Part shown: in pieces, positions 1-7,589 of the stretch
Position numbering within the stretch: the first letter of the stretch is position 1
How the letters are laid out: the number at the start of each line of letters is the position of its first letter
Assembly (NCBI GenBank): GCA_900556935.1
Contig: USQL01000013.1
Location: 1-30,760, forward strand
DNA length: 30,760 nucleotides
Reading direction: 5' to 3'
From: an uncultured Eubacteriales bacterium
GTDB taxonomy: Bacteria > Bacillota > Clostridia > Oscillospirales > Oscillospiraceae
Made by a program: the position numbers and the translations under genes
Notes under the pieces: model-generated
Database searches by the model: none
Told to the model about the DNA's origin: nothing
Seen by the model: the letters and a program-made list of their open reading frames with translations, nothing else

Positions 1-56
1 TGCCACACCAGTGTGCGCACTGGTTCGCAATGACAGGTTGTTTTCTAACAGCCTCC
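1..56. repeat. Right end of a palindromic MITE-like element, truncated by the window edge
   Basis: These bases match the right arm of the complete element at 25919-26092 almost base for base, from TGCCACACCAG to the terminal TTTTCTAACAGCC. The small hairpin in the arm is CCAGTG-TGCG-CACTGG here but CCAGTC-TGCG-GACTGG in the complete copy, so both sides of the stem have changed together. The element ends about 25 bp before the ATG of the LysR gene at 82 and must contribute to, or have displaced, its upstream region. Confidence 0.8.
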
Positions 57-81
57 TTCGCTGCATCAAAAGGAGAGCGCC

Positions 82-1017
82 ATGACGCTTCAGCAGATTC
101 GCTATTGCCTGACCACTGCCCAGGTTGGCTCCATGAACCGGGCGGCAGAGCAGCTGTATGTGACCCAGCCCGCCCTGACCGGGGCCATCCAGGAGCTGGA
201 GCAGGAGGTGGGGGTCACCATTTTTAACCGCACCAATCGGGGTGTGACCCTGACCAACGAGGGTCGCCGGTTCCTGCACTATGCCCGGCAGATTTATCAG
301 CAGTACGAGGTCATGGAGCAGGAGTATCTGCGCCCCAAAAAGCGGATTTTCGGCGTGTCCACCCAGCACTATTCCTTTGTGACCAAGGCCTTCGTGGAAA
401 CTGTGCGCCGGTTTGATGCCAGCCGCTTTGAATACGCCATCCGGGAGACCAGGACCATCGACGTGATTCACGATGTGGCCCAGCGCCGCAGCGACCTGGG
501 GGTGCTCTTCCGCTCCAAGCACAACCGGACGGTGCTCAATAAGCTGCTGGCCGAAAACAGGCTGGAGTTTCACCCGCTGGTGGATTGCAGTGCCTATGTC
601 TACCTGTGGCGGGGGCACCCCTTGGCACAGAATGAATCTATCTCCATGGAGGAGCTGTGCAACTACCCCTGCCTGAGCTTCGAGCAGGGGGACCAGAGCT
701 CGTCCTATTTTGCCGAGGAGATTCTCTCCGAGCGGGAGTACCCCCAGGTCATCCGGGCCACGGACCGGGCCACCATGCTGAACCTGATGGTGGGGCTCAA
801 CGGCTTTACCCTCTGCTCCGGTATTATCTGCGAGGAGCTCAACGGCACGGACTACCTGGCGGTTCCCTATCGGGAGGATAAGGACAATCAGAACGCCAAA
901 ATGGAAATCGGCTACATCCAGCCAAAAAATACGGAGCTGGACGAAATCGGCCAGACCTTCCTGCGGGAGATGCAAAGTTATCTCAGCGGAGACAGAGGCG
1001 GCGCAGCGCCGGAATGA
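82..1017 (+). CDS. LysR-family transcriptional regulator
   Basis: A 311-residue protein of normal LysR length. Residues 1-60 form the winged helix-turn-helix: MTLQQIRYCLTTAQVGSMNR, then AAEQLYVTQPALTGAIQELE, the typical LysR recognition helix followed by the F-NR turn. Residues about 90-300 form the two-lobed effector-binding domain. The ATG at 82 follows AAAGGAG by 7 bases and supports this start. No divergent partner gene is visible because the window starts just upstream, so the regulated target and inducer cannot be named. The next gene (1141) has its own strong promoter and faces the same way, so co-regulation is possible but not shown. The family call is secure; the function beyond DNA binding is unknown. 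Confidence 0.93.
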   Translation: MTLQQIRYCLTTAQVGSMNRAAEQLYVTQPALTGAIQELEQEVGVTIFNRTNRGVTLTNEGRRFLHYARQIYQQYEVMEQEYLRPKKRIFGVSTQHYSFVTKAFVETVRRFDASRFEYAIRETRTIDVIHDVAQRRSDLGVLFRSKHNRTVLNKLLAENRLEFHPLVDCSAYVYLWRGHPLAQNESISMEELCNYPCLSFEQGDQSSSYFAEEILSEREYPQVIRATDRATMLNLMVGLNGFTLCSGIICEELNGTDYLAVPYREDKDNQNAKMEIGYIQPKNTELDEIGQTFLREMQSYLSGDRGGAAPE

Positions 1018-1075
1018 GCGGACCTCCGGATTTTTGCGCAATCCGTTCCCTGAGTCCGAAAGCGCGCTTTTTGAT

Positions 1076-1104
1076 TTGACAAAAAGCCGCTTCCCGCATA
1101 GAAT
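1076..1104 (+). promoter_or_regulatory. Sigma-A promoter of the 22-residue-repeat protein gene
   Basis: TTGACA at 1076-1081 and TAGAAT at 1099-1104 are 17 bases apart. Transcription would start about 30 bases before the ATG at 1141, and GAAGGAGG sits between. This makes the 1141 gene an independent transcript from the LysR gene. Confidence 0.8.
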
Positions 1105-1140
1105 AGACCTATCCTATTATATATAGAAGGAGGCTCCTCC

Positions 1141-1602
1141 ATGGAAGAAAAAACGGTAGAGAAAACGGCGGAAAAGAAGAACGATTCCCTTTTGCTCTGG
1201 ATGAAGATTCAAACGGGACTTTTGGCCGCAATCCTGGTGCTGCTGCTGGCGGTGGGGACCGTCATCGGCATTCAGGCCAACAATGCCATGCAGGCGTTCC
1301 GGGGCGTGGATATGGAAAAGGTGAATGCCGTCATCCTTTCCGTGCAGAATACGGCGGCGCAGCTGGAAAATGTGGATATGGACACCATCAATCAGGCGGT
1401 GGACTCTTTGAAGGGCGCGGCGGAAAATCTGGCCGCCGCGGATGTGGATGCGGTCAACGAGGGCATCCAGGCTCTGACCGAGGCCGCCAAAAATTTGCAG
1501 GAGCTGGACATCGACCAGATGAACGAACTCATCAAATCCCTGGAAACCGTCTCCAAGCAGATGGAAAAGACCACGTCGGCATTCAGCAGGATTTTTGGCT
1601 GA
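1141..1602 (+). CDS. Small membrane-anchored protein with four tandem 22-residue repeats
   Basis: A 153-residue protein that I do not recognise as a named family. A charged N-terminus (1-18) precedes one hydrophobic segment (about 19-44). Residues 56-143 divide exactly into four 22-residue repeats starting VDMEKVN, VDMDTIN, ADVDAVN and LDIDQMN. Each carries D at position 2, N at position 7 and spaced hydrophobic residues ending near a Leu or Met. The 22-residue period (two hendecads) suggests a long amphipathic helix or right-handed coiled coil, probably outside the membrane if the N-terminus is inside. A short tail (144-153) ends the protein. It has its own promoter and terminator, so it is monocistronic. 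A structural or envelope-spacer role is possible but unproven. Confidence 0.8.
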   Translation: MEEKTVEKTAEKKNDSLLLWMKIQTGLLAAILVLLLAVGTVIGIQANNAMQAFRGVDMEKVNAVILSVQNTAAQLENVDMDTINQAVDSLKGAAENLAAADVDAVNEGIQALTEAAKNLQELDIDQMNELIKSLETVSKQMEKTTSAFSRIFG

Positions 1603-1618
1603 TGGAAAATCACAGATC

Positions 1619-1652
1619 AACAGCGCCGGGGCTTTTTCCTCCGGCGCTGTTT
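1619..1652 (+). terminator. Rho-independent terminator after the repeat-protein gene
   Basis: AACAGCGCCGG at 1619-1629 pairs with CCGGCGCTGTT at 1641-1651, 17 bases after the stop codon. The 3' T-run is short, so the efficiency is uncertain, but the stem is long and GC-rich. Confidence 0.65.
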
Positions 1653-1664
1653 GAATGCGATGGG

Positions 1665-1702
1665 TGAGCATATCCGTAGGGGGCCGATGCTCAGCCCCCT
1701 AC
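1665..1702. repeat. Short GTAGGGG palindrome with two mutually exclusive hairpins
   Basis: GTAGGGGGC (1676-1684) pairs with GCCCCCTAC (1694-1702). TGAGCAT (1665-1671) can instead pair with ATGCTCA (1687-1693), which lies in the loop of the first hairpin. The CCGTAGGGG...CCCCTA frame recurs at 12452-12480 with a different centre, which suggests a small repeat family placed at gene ends. It lies between two convergent genes. Confidence 0.6.
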
Positions 1703-1715
1703 AAGAAATAGATGC

Positions 1716-1766
1716 TTTTAAAAACTCCGCAGGTTCGGCAAGGCTTGCCGTTCCTACGGAGTTTTT
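1716..1766 (-). terminator. Terminator of brnQ
   Basis: On the minus strand, AAAAACTCCG (1757-1766) and CGGAGTTTTT (1720-1729) form a stem immediately after the brnQ stop codon. An inner near-palindrome around CGGCAAGGCTTGCCG extends the stem. The symmetric A and T runs could let it act in both directions between the convergent genes. Confidence 0.75.
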
Positions 1767-1770
1767 CTGT

Positions 1771-3108
1771 TCAGGGTTTCACTTTTTTCAAAATCAGTCC
1801 GACAATCAGGCCCACCACGGCGGGCAGCAGCCAGCCCAGCCCTATGGTGAACAGAGGGAGAAAGCGCTCCGCCCAGCTCAGCAGGCCGGTTATGTGAAGC
1901 GTCAGCTTCGCCGCTTCGGGCATGGCGTTCAGCATGTCCAGACAGGCGGCCAGCAGGGTAAAGACGGTGACGCTGATAAAAATACGACGGTCCCTGCCAA
2001 AGAGCTTTCCGCCCAGGCTCAAAAGAATCAGGGTGATGGACAGCGGGTACAGGAACATGAGCACCGGCAGAGAGAAGCTGATAATGGTGGTAAGCCCCAG
2101 GTTGGAGACAACCAGGGGAAACAGGCTAAAAAGAACGGTCCATGTTCTGTAGGAGCACTTGGGGAACAGCAGGGAAAAGGTCTCGGCGCAGCTGGTGACG
2201 AGACCAATGGAGGTTTTCAGGCACGCCAATGTAACGGTGGCGGCCAGAATCAGCTGGCCGGCCCGGCCAAAATAGTGGTGGGCGATGTCGGCCAGCGCAA
2301 TGCCGCCGTTGGCGCTGGTGGCAAAGATGCCGCGGCTCTGGGCACCCATCCAGGTAATCAAGGCGTAGATAATCGCCATCAGCAGGCAGCTGAAAAAGCC
2401 GGAAAGGCAGGTGCTGGAGGCCAGGTCCTCGGGCTTTGTAACCCCCAGCTGACGGATGACCTGAATCACCGTAATGCCGAAGGCCAGGGCAGCCAGGGTG
2501 TCCATGGTGTTGTAGCCCTCCAGGAAGCCGGTGAAAAAGGCGGCGTTTTCATAGCTGCCCTCCGGGGAAATCTGAGAGACCTTGGCCATGGGGCTTACCA
2601 GGGAGGCAATCACCAGGGTGGACAGGAACACCAGGAAAATGGGGTTGATCACCTTGCCAACCCAGGTCAGAATCCCATTGGGCCGCAGGGAGAAATAGAG
2701 CACCAGCAGGAAAAACACCAGGGAGAAGCCCAAAAGCCACAGCCCCTGGCTGCCCTCCGCCAGCAGAGGCTCCAGTCCCACGGTAAAGGAGGTGGTGGCG
2801 CACCGGGGGATGGCGAAGCAGGGGCCGATGGTCAGATAGAGCATGACAGTGAAGAAGATGCCGTAGCCCCGGCCCACCTGACCGGCCAAATCCATCAGGC
2901 TTTCACTGCGGGAAAGTCCCATGGCGGCTACCCCCAGCAAAGGAAGACCGACACCGGTAATTACAAAGCCCAGTACAGCTACTACACTGTGGGAACCGGC
3001 GGCCTGTCCCATATGTACGGGGAAAATCAGATTGCCGGCTCCGAAGAACAGACCGAATAGCATACTTGCTACGGCCAGGGTTTCTCTCGCTGTTAATTTC
3101 CGTTTCAT
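1771..3108 (-). CDS. brnQ: Branched-chain amino acid transport system II carrier protein (BrnQ)
   Basis: A 445-residue LIVCS-family cation-coupled importer of leucine, isoleucine and valine. The N-terminus MKRKLTARETLAVASMLFGL runs into the family hallmark FFGAGNLIFPVHMGQAAG, and about 12 hydrophobic segments follow across the whole length, as expected for the family. The reading frame continues 26 codons further upstream, but the ATG at 3108 has AGAAAGGAAG a few bases before it and matches where BrnQ proteins start, so I use it. It has its own promoter (3154-3183) and terminator and is probably a single-gene unit. Substrate preference among branched-chain amino acids cannot be read from the sequence. 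Confidence 0.92.
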   Translation of the reverse strand: MKRKLTARETLAVASMLFGLFFGAGNLIFPVHMGQAAGSHSVVAVLGFVITGVGLPLLGVAAMGLSRSESLMDLAGQVGRGYGIFFTVMLYLTIGPCFAIPRCATTSFTVGLEPLLAEGSQGLWLLGFSLVFFLLVLYFSLRPNGILTWVGKVINPIFLVFLSTLVIASLVSPMAKVSQISPEGSYENAAFFTGFLEGYNTMDTLAALAFGITVIQVIRQLGVTKPEDLASSTCLSGFFSCLLMAIIYALITWMGAQSRGIFATSANGGIALADIAHHYFGRAGQLILAATVTLACLKTSIGLVTSCAETFSLLFPKCSYRTWTVLFSLFPLVVSNLGLTTIISFSLPVLMFLYPLSITLILLSLGGKLFGRDRRIFISVTVFTLLAACLDMLNAMPEAAKLTLHITGLLSWAERFLPLFTIGLGWLLPAVVGLIVGLILKKVKP

Positions 3109-3153
3109 AGTAATCTTCCTTTCTGAATAGTTCGCTTGGGACGAGTTGCAGAC

Positions 3154-3183
3154 AGTATACCACGTGTATTCACAATTTGTAAA
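3154..3183 (-). promoter_or_regulatory. Promoter of brnQ
   Basis: Read on the minus strand, TTTACA (3178-3183) and TATACT (3154-3159) are separated by 18 bases. The leader to the ATG at 3108 is about 40 bases. Confidence 0.65.
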
Positions 3184-3208
3184 CATTTATTTTCGGAAAA
3201 ATCCACTT

Positions 3209-4966
3209 TTATTTCCGGCTGCTGCCCAGGCAGGCGGTGAGGGCCAGGGGGATGGTGCAGAAGAGGCTGTAGGCGTAGCGGTGCTCCGCGGCCACCGGTG
3301 TGGCAATGAGCAGCGTCAGCAGCACGCAGAGGACGGGGACGCACAGGAATAGCGCCGCCTTATCCCGGCGGATGCAGGCCGCGTAGGCGCAGTAGAGAAG
3401 CATCCATACAAAGAAGCCGATGCTCATAAACAGCTGGAGCATGGGCTGGGTCAGAAAGCTTTCACTGTAGCTTATAAAGAGCTGCCGCAGGGTGTCGGAC
3501 CGGGGCTGAACCTCCAGCCCCCAGTCATTTTCGGTGATGCCATAGGCGCGGACCCAGAATTGGTAGCCGCCGTTCCAGTAGCCCTGGGTCTGGTCTACCC
3601 AGGCAAAGAGGTATTCGCCCGGATACCGGAGCCCCAGGGAGAAATAGAGCTTGCCGTAGTCGGGGGTGGTCAGGGCGGACCAGTTTTTCTTTTGGGATAC
3701 CAGATTTTTCATGGGGTCGGAAATCCAGGGGGTGTAGGCGTTGGGAATTGCCTCCGTGTCCATAACCGCGTCCAGAAGGGCCTGCTGCTCCCCGGTCAGA
3801 GCTCTGCCGTCATAGACGGTGCGGCCAATCTGCTGCAGGGGGATGGAGAGGGACTCCACAATGTTTACAGGGGCCACGTTCAAAAGCGTCAGAACCGGCC
3901 CCGTCAGGCAGATGCCGGCCACGGCCACGGCTGCCAGCGGCACCGCAAAGCGCTTCCGCTCCTTCCAAAACAGCAGCAGAAAGACAACCAGGGCCGCCAG
4001 ATACGCAATCAGGCCGTTGCTGCGCAGCAAACACATCCCCAGGGAGGCGCAGAGGGTGAGCGCCAGGTTGCCCCTGGGGTGGCGGCCAATGCCCAGCAGG
4101 GTTCGGAGGACCCCCATGGCAAACAGAGTGACGGCGGCACCGAAGAACACGTCCTTCCACATGGTCACGCTGTAGAGAATGTGGTAGGGCATGGCAAAAT
4201 AGTACACAAAGGCCAGGGCCGCAAACCGCCTTCGCCCGCTCAGCTGGTAGACGGTATCCACAACGCCGGAGAAGACGGCGGCCATGCACAGAAGGGAGAA
4301 CACACTGTAGACGGCCACGGCATCCGTCAGATTTCCGAACAGGGCAAGCCCCAATTGGACCGTCAGCCGGATGATCTGGGTGTGCCAGTAGGGGTGATGG
4401 TTGCTGTATTCCCCGGCAAGAATCTGCCGGAGCTGGTCTACGCTGTCAACGGTCATGACCCCGGGATACAGGGCGGCCCAGAAATTGAGAAAATACAGCC
4501 CGGCCAGGCAGGCAAAGCTCCCCCAGAAAATCCATTTGCGGTCGCTGGCAAAGCCGGTCCACCGGGGCTGGCCCCGGACCTTGGCGAAAACGCGCAAAGC
4601 AATCTGGTGGAACAGGAAGAAGGCACCGATGGCGGAAAGCAGCAGGGAAACGCCGCATTCCAGCTTGGTGAGCAGCCGGTCATACGCGGGCAGATACACC
4701 TTGTAGTTGGCAAGCAGCACCGCACAGGTCAGTAGGAAGGACAGCGCCAGGGTGAGAAACCGGTCAAGCCCCTTGGCGGGGATGGACGCGGCCGTTCGGT
4801 TCCGGCCCCAGCAGTAGAACCCGGCGGCACACACCGCAAGGTAGGGAATGACATAGGGGGTCAGGGAAAAGTCCGCCTCGGACGTTATCAAAAGAACGCA
4901 CCAGTACAGCGCGGCGCAGGGCTTTAAAAGAGACAGCATCGGCGCTGCCCACTTCGGTTGTCGCAT
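3209..4966 (-). CDS. DUF6020-like polytopic membrane protein, possible GT-C-type glycosyltransferase
   Basis: A 585-residue protein with roughly a dozen hydrophobic segments. After about 165 residues, the loop YPGVMTVDSVDQLRQILAGE followed by SNHHPYWHT (residues 167-195) carries an Asp and clustered His. This is the pattern I associate with DUF6020 proteins and resembles the first extracellular loop of GT-C lipid-sugar-dependent transferases, where an acidic residue is catalytic. A long soluble stretch (about 375-490) follows several helices and is probably outside the membrane. The ATG at 4966 has GGAG 7 bases upstream. It is transcribed alone from a consensus promoter. The enzyme activity is an inference from topology and motif only; a wall or membrane glycan role would fit the nearby envelope genes. 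Confidence 0.7.
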   Translation of the reverse strand: MRQPKWAAPMLSLLKPCAALYWCVLLITSEADFSLTPYVIPYLAVCAAGFYCWGRNRTAASIPAKGLDRFLTLALSFLLTCAVLLANYKVYLPAYDRLLTKLECGVSLLLSAIGAFFLFHQIALRVFAKVRGQPRWTGFASDRKWIFWGSFACLAGLYFLNFWAALYPGVMTVDSVDQLRQILAGEYSNHHPYWHTQIIRLTVQLGLALFGNLTDAVAVYSVFSLLCMAAVFSGVVDTVYQLSGRRRFAALAFVYYFAMPYHILYSVTMWKDVFFGAAVTLFAMGVLRTLLGIGRHPRGNLALTLCASLGMCLLRSNGLIAYLAALVVFLLLFWKERKRFAVPLAAVAVAGICLTGPVLTLLNVAPVNIVESLSIPLQQIGRTVYDGRALTGEQQALLDAVMDTEAIPNAYTPWISDPMKNLVSQKKNWSALTTPDYGKLYFSLGLRYPGEYLFAWVDQTQGYWNGGYQFWVRAYGITENDWGLEVQPRSDTLRQLFISYSESFLTQPMLQLFMSIGFFVWMLLYCAYAACIRRDKAALFLCVPVLCVLLTLLIATPVAAEHRYAYSLFCTIPLALTACLGSSRK

Positions 4967-4999
4967 AAAAACACTCCGTTTCCGGGGAAAGATAGGCTT

Positions 5000-5028
5000 A
5001 TTATACCGAATATCTGAAAGCGTGTCAA
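5000..5028 (-). promoter_or_regulatory. Perfect consensus sigma-A promoter of the DUF6020-like gene
   Basis: On the minus strand, TTGACA (5023-5028) and TATAAT (5000-5005) are exactly 17 bases apart, matching the consensus at all 12 positions. The terminator of the upstream minus-strand gene ends at 5034, only a few bases before the -35 box, so terminator and promoter are back to back. Confidence 0.85.
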
Positions 5029-5033
5029 CAAAG

Positions 5034-5083
5034 ATAAAAATCGGGCAGAACCAAGCCGGAAAACACGGTTCTGCCCGAAAAAA
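5034..5083 (-). terminator. Terminator of the zinc-ribbon gene
   Basis: TCGGGCAGAACC (5041-5052) is the exact reverse complement of GGTTCTGCCCGA (5067-5078), giving a 12-bp stem. On the minus strand it is followed by TTTTTATC. The flanking A-run could make it bidirectional. Confidence 0.9.
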
Positions 5084-5497
5084 TTAGGTTTTGCGGATGA
5101 ATTTCTCCTTGCACCGGGGGCAGGTGATGGAGATTTTGCCCTTGCCCCGGGGGACCCGGACGGTCTGGCGGCACTTGGGGCAGTTAAAATAGCGGTTGTT
5201 CCGGTCTTTGAGCCTATCGAAAATCAGCAGAAACCGCCGGTTTTCCTGGTAGCGCCTGTAGGTGTTCCGGGACAGGGCCCGGAAAATGGCCCAGAACATC
5301 AGGGCATAGCTCAGCGCCCAGAAAATCGTCCGCACCGTCAGGTTGCGGAACAGGGAAGAGAGAATACAGGCGACCAGACCGGAAATCAGAATCACCATAT
5401 TCAGCCGGTCGGAGCCGTAGCGGCCAGACATAAAGCTGCACATTCCGGCGGAAAAACGGGTGCCGGCCTGCCGCAGCCAATCAGAGAATTTGTTCAT
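5084..5497 (-). CDS. Small membrane protein with a C-terminal zinc ribbon
   Basis: A 137-residue protein from the ATG at 5497, which has AAGGTG about 6 bases upstream; an ATG six codons earlier lacks a good ribosome site. Two hydrophobic segments (about 33-50 and 56-73) are followed by a basic linker and a C-terminal CPKC (C106, C109) ... CPRC (C126, C129) zinc ribbon. The basic residues after the second segment suggest that the ribbon is cytoplasmic. Zinc ribbons of this kind bind metal and often contact nucleic acid or protein, but no specific function can be assigned. It has its own promoter and a strong terminator. Confidence 0.8.
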   Translation of the reverse strand: MNKFSDWLRQAGTRFSAGMCSFMSGRYGSDRLNMVILISGLVACILSSLFRNLTVRTIFWALSYALMFWAIFRALSRNTYRRYQENRRFLLIFDRLKDRNNRYFNCPKCRQTVRVPRGKGKISITCPRCKEKFIRKT

Positions 5498-5538
5498 GGA
5501 AATCACCTTAATCAACGGAAAGAAAATTTGTTATCCTT

Positions 5539-5566
5539 ATTATATTGCAAAACAGAGGAATTTCAA
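5539..5566 (-). promoter_or_regulatory. Promoter of the zinc-ribbon gene
   Basis: On the minus strand, TTGAAA (5561-5566) and TATAAT (5539-5544) are 16 bases apart. The start site falls about 35 bases before the ATG at 5497. It is divergent to the lysozyme promoter at 5631. Confidence 0.75.
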
Positions 5567-5593
5567 CTGCCTGCAACCAGAATTAACGGATTG

Positions 5594-5615
5594 TTTAAGA
5601 ATGGAAATTCTTAAA
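5594..5615. promoter_or_regulatory. 22-bp perfect palindrome between divergent promoters
   Basis: TTTAAGAAT (5594-5602), GGAA spacer, ATTCTTAAA (5607-5615). It lies between the -35 box of the zinc-ribbon gene (5566) and that of the GH25 gene (5631). This is where a dimeric repressor or activator site would sit. No regulator is known. Confidence 0.45.
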
Positions 5616-5630
5616 AAACGCAAAATGCTA

Positions 5631-5659
5631 TTGGCGAAATTGGGGAAATATGATACAAT
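5631..5659 (+). promoter_or_regulatory. Promoter of the GH25 lysozyme gene
   Basis: TTGGCG (5631-5636) and TACAAT (5654-5659) are 17 bases apart, followed by AAAGGGGTG just before the ATG at 5692. Confidence 0.7.
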
Positions 5660-5691
5660 AGGTCAAAATTCGTTGAAAGGGGTGTGCCCCC

Positions 5692-6600
5692 ATGGAGCCG
5701 AAACGGAAGAAACAGATGAAGCCGGAGCTGGTGATTGTCCTGGTGGCAATTTTCAGCGCCTTGGTGCTGATGGGGATGCTCATTGCCTGCATTCCCTACT
5801 ATGAGCAGGAGACGGACCCGGAACCGATGTTGCAGCATCGGCGGGAGGAGGCCCAGGAGAGTCTGGAGCCCACGGAGGAGACGGAGGAAACCCTGCCCGC
5901 AACCGTCCCGCCGGAGGCAAATCCCTATATAAAGCGGGATTTCCAGTATGACAGGAACAACTATCTCATCTGCACCAAGCAGGACAGCTACCCCGGGGTG
6001 GATGTCTCCTCCTTCCAGGGGGAGATTAACTGGAAAAAGGTAAAGGCCTCCGGTATCCGCTTTGCCATGATTCGCCTGGGCTACCGGGGCTACGGCATGG
6101 CCGGAAACATGGTGGTGGACGAGTACGCGAAGAAAAACCTGGAGGGTGCCCAGAAGGCGGGCCTGGAGGTGGGGGCCTACTTCTTCTCCCAGGCTACCTC
6201 CATCGACGAGGTGGACGACGAAATCTTCTTTTTCATGCAGACCCTGGGGGATTTTGAGCTGACCATGCCCATTGTGCTGGACTGGGAGTATATTTCCGAT
6301 ACCGCCCGCACCGCCAATGTGGATGCCGAAACCCTGACCGCCATGCAGAAGCACTTCTGTGAGACCATGGTGAACTTTGGCTACAATCCCATGGTCTATT
6401 TCAACTGGCATCTGTCGGAGAACTCCCTGTACCTCAGCGAGCTGGAGGACTATCCCTTCTGGCTGGCCCTGTACCAGAACCGCATGACCTACCCCTTCCG
6501 GGTGGAGATGTGGCAGTACACCTGCACCGGCCGGGTGCCGGGCATTCAGGGGGACGTGGACATCAACGTCTACATGCCGGATGCCACAAAGGCACAGTAA
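5692..6600 (+). CDS. Membrane-anchored GH25 lysozyme (N-acetylmuramidase)
   Basis: A 302-residue protein. A basic start (1-12) and one hydrophobic segment (about 13-35) act as an uncleaved anchor or signal. An acidic Glu/Thr/Pro-rich linker (about 38-78) follows, then the GH25 domain (about 98-300). The domain opens with YPGVDVSSFQGEINW, carrying the catalytic-site Asp104. It also has the MIRLGYRGYG strand and the VLDWEY motif with Asp197 and Glu199, which supply the other catalytic acids of GH25. It would cleave MurNAc-GlcNAc bonds in peptidoglycan outside the membrane, in wall turnover. It is monocistronic, with its own promoter and a GC-rich terminator. The family call is strong; its physiological role is inferred. 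Confidence 0.93.
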   Translation: MEPKRKKQMKPELVIVLVAIFSALVLMGMLIACIPYYEQETDPEPMLQHRREEAQESLEPTEETEETLPATVPPEANPYIKRDFQYDRNNYLICTKQDSYPGVDVSSFQGEINWKKVKASGIRFAMIRLGYRGYGMAGNMVVDEYAKKNLEGAQKAGLEVGAYFFSQATSIDEVDDEIFFFMQTLGDFELTMPIVLDWEYISDTARTANVDAETLTAMQKHFCETMVNFGYNPMVYFNWHLSENSLYLSELEDYPFWLALYQNRMTYPFRVEMWQYTCTGRVPGIQGDVDINVYMPDATKAQ

Positions 6601-6606
6601 AACATC

Positions 6607-6640
6607 GGGGGGCGGCAAAGTTGCCGCCCCCTGTTACTGT
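6607..6640. terminator. Bidirectional terminator between convergent genes
   Basis: GGGGGCGGCAA pairs with TTGCCGCCCCC (6621-6631) around a 2-base loop, between the GH25 stop at 6600 and the glycosyltransferase stop at 6651. The T-tracts on either side are weak (TGTTACTGT on the plus strand, GATGTTTTAC on the minus strand). Confidence 0.65.
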
Positions 6641-6650
6641 CATAAAGGGA

Positions 6651-7589
6651 TTATTTCATCTTCTCCGCCTTTTCGTTTGCCGCGCGGATGAGGTTCATTT
6701 CGAAATCCTGGCGGTTTTTCTGGCGGATGGTCTCCAGAATCAGCCCGGAGAACAGGGACTGCAGGGAGGCCATGACCGTAAAGCCGCAGACAATCAGGGT
6801 GGGGAAGTTGGGCACCAGGCCGGTCTGGGCGTAGGTGTTCAGCACGGGGATGAAGAACAGGACGGCCAGCAGAAAGAGCATCGCCGAGATCATCCCGAAG
6901 AAGCCCAGGGGCTTGTAGACCCGGTAGAGTCTGGCAATGGTCCTGAGTACCTTGAAGCCGTCGGAATAGGTGTTCAGCTTGGAGACGCTGCCCTCGGGCC
7001 GGTCCCGGTAGCCGATGACCACGTTTTCCAGGTGCATGTTGGCATTGACGGCGTGAATGCTCATCTCCGTCTCAATTTCAAAGCCCTTGGAAATCACCGG
7101 GAAGGTCTTCACGAACTCGTAGCTGAAGGCCCGGTAGCCCGTCATAATGTCCTTGATGTTGTTGCGGAACAGCAGCTGAATGCTGCCCCGGACCAGACGG
7201 TTGCCCAGATTGTGGAAGGGGCGGGTGTTTTCCGTAAAGTAAGTAGAGGACAGCCGGTCGCCCACCACCATGTCCGCCTGCTGTTCCAGCACCAGCCGGA
7301 CCATTTCCGGGGCATCCTCGGCAGGGTAGGTGTCGTCGCCGTCGGCCATGATGTAGCACTGGGCATCAATCTCCCGGAACATCCGGCGAATCACGTTGCC
7401 CTTGCCCTGCATGTATTCGTTGCGGACCACGGCCCCGGCTTCCCTGGCAAGCCCGGCGGTTCTGTCTGTGGAATTGTTGTTGTAGACGTAAATAACGGCT
7501 TCAGGCAGTACCCGCTTAAAATCGGAGACCACCTTGGCGACGGTTTTTTCCTCGTTGTAGCAGGGAATCAAAACGGCAATTTTATCCAT
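6651..7589 (-). CDS. Family 2 glycosyltransferase, GtrB/DPM1-like (polyprenyl-phosphate sugar synthase)
   Basis: A 312-residue protein from the ATG at 7589, preceded by AAGGAGG; upstream in-frame codons belong to the preceding gene. The GT-A fold starts with MDKIAVLIPCYNEEKTVAKV and has the metal-binding DGDD at 83-86. MTGYRAFS and GFEIETE are further DPM1/GtrB-like motifs. Two C-terminal hydrophobic segments (about 226-290) anchor it. The expected reaction moves a sugar from a nucleotide sugar to undecaprenyl phosphate on the inner membrane face. Its start overlaps the stop of the preceding polytopic protein gene by 8 bases, so the two are translationally coupled and probably work together. 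The sugar is unknown. Confidence 0.9.
   Translation of the reverse strand: MDKIAVLIPCYNEEKTVAKVVSDFKRVLPEAVIYVYNNNSTDRTAGLAREAGAVVRNEYMQGKGNVIRRMFREIDAQCYIMADGDDTYPAEDAPEMVRLVLEQQADMVVGDRLSSTYFTENTRPFHNLGNRLVRGSIQLLFRNNIKDIMTGYRAFSYEFVKTFPVISKGFEIETEMSIHAVNANMHLENVVIGYRDRPEGSVSKLNTYSDGFKVLRTIARLYRVYKPLGFFGMISAMLFLLAVLFFIPVLNTYAQTGLVPNFPTLIVCGFTVMASLQSLFSGLILETIRQKNRQDFEMNLIRAANEKAEKMK

Noticed and set aside
1665..1702. H-type pseudoknot made of the two overlapping stems
   Set aside because: The two 3' strands are directly adjacent (1693/1694), leaving no bases to cross a 7-bp stem, so the stems are alternatives rather than a pseudoknot.
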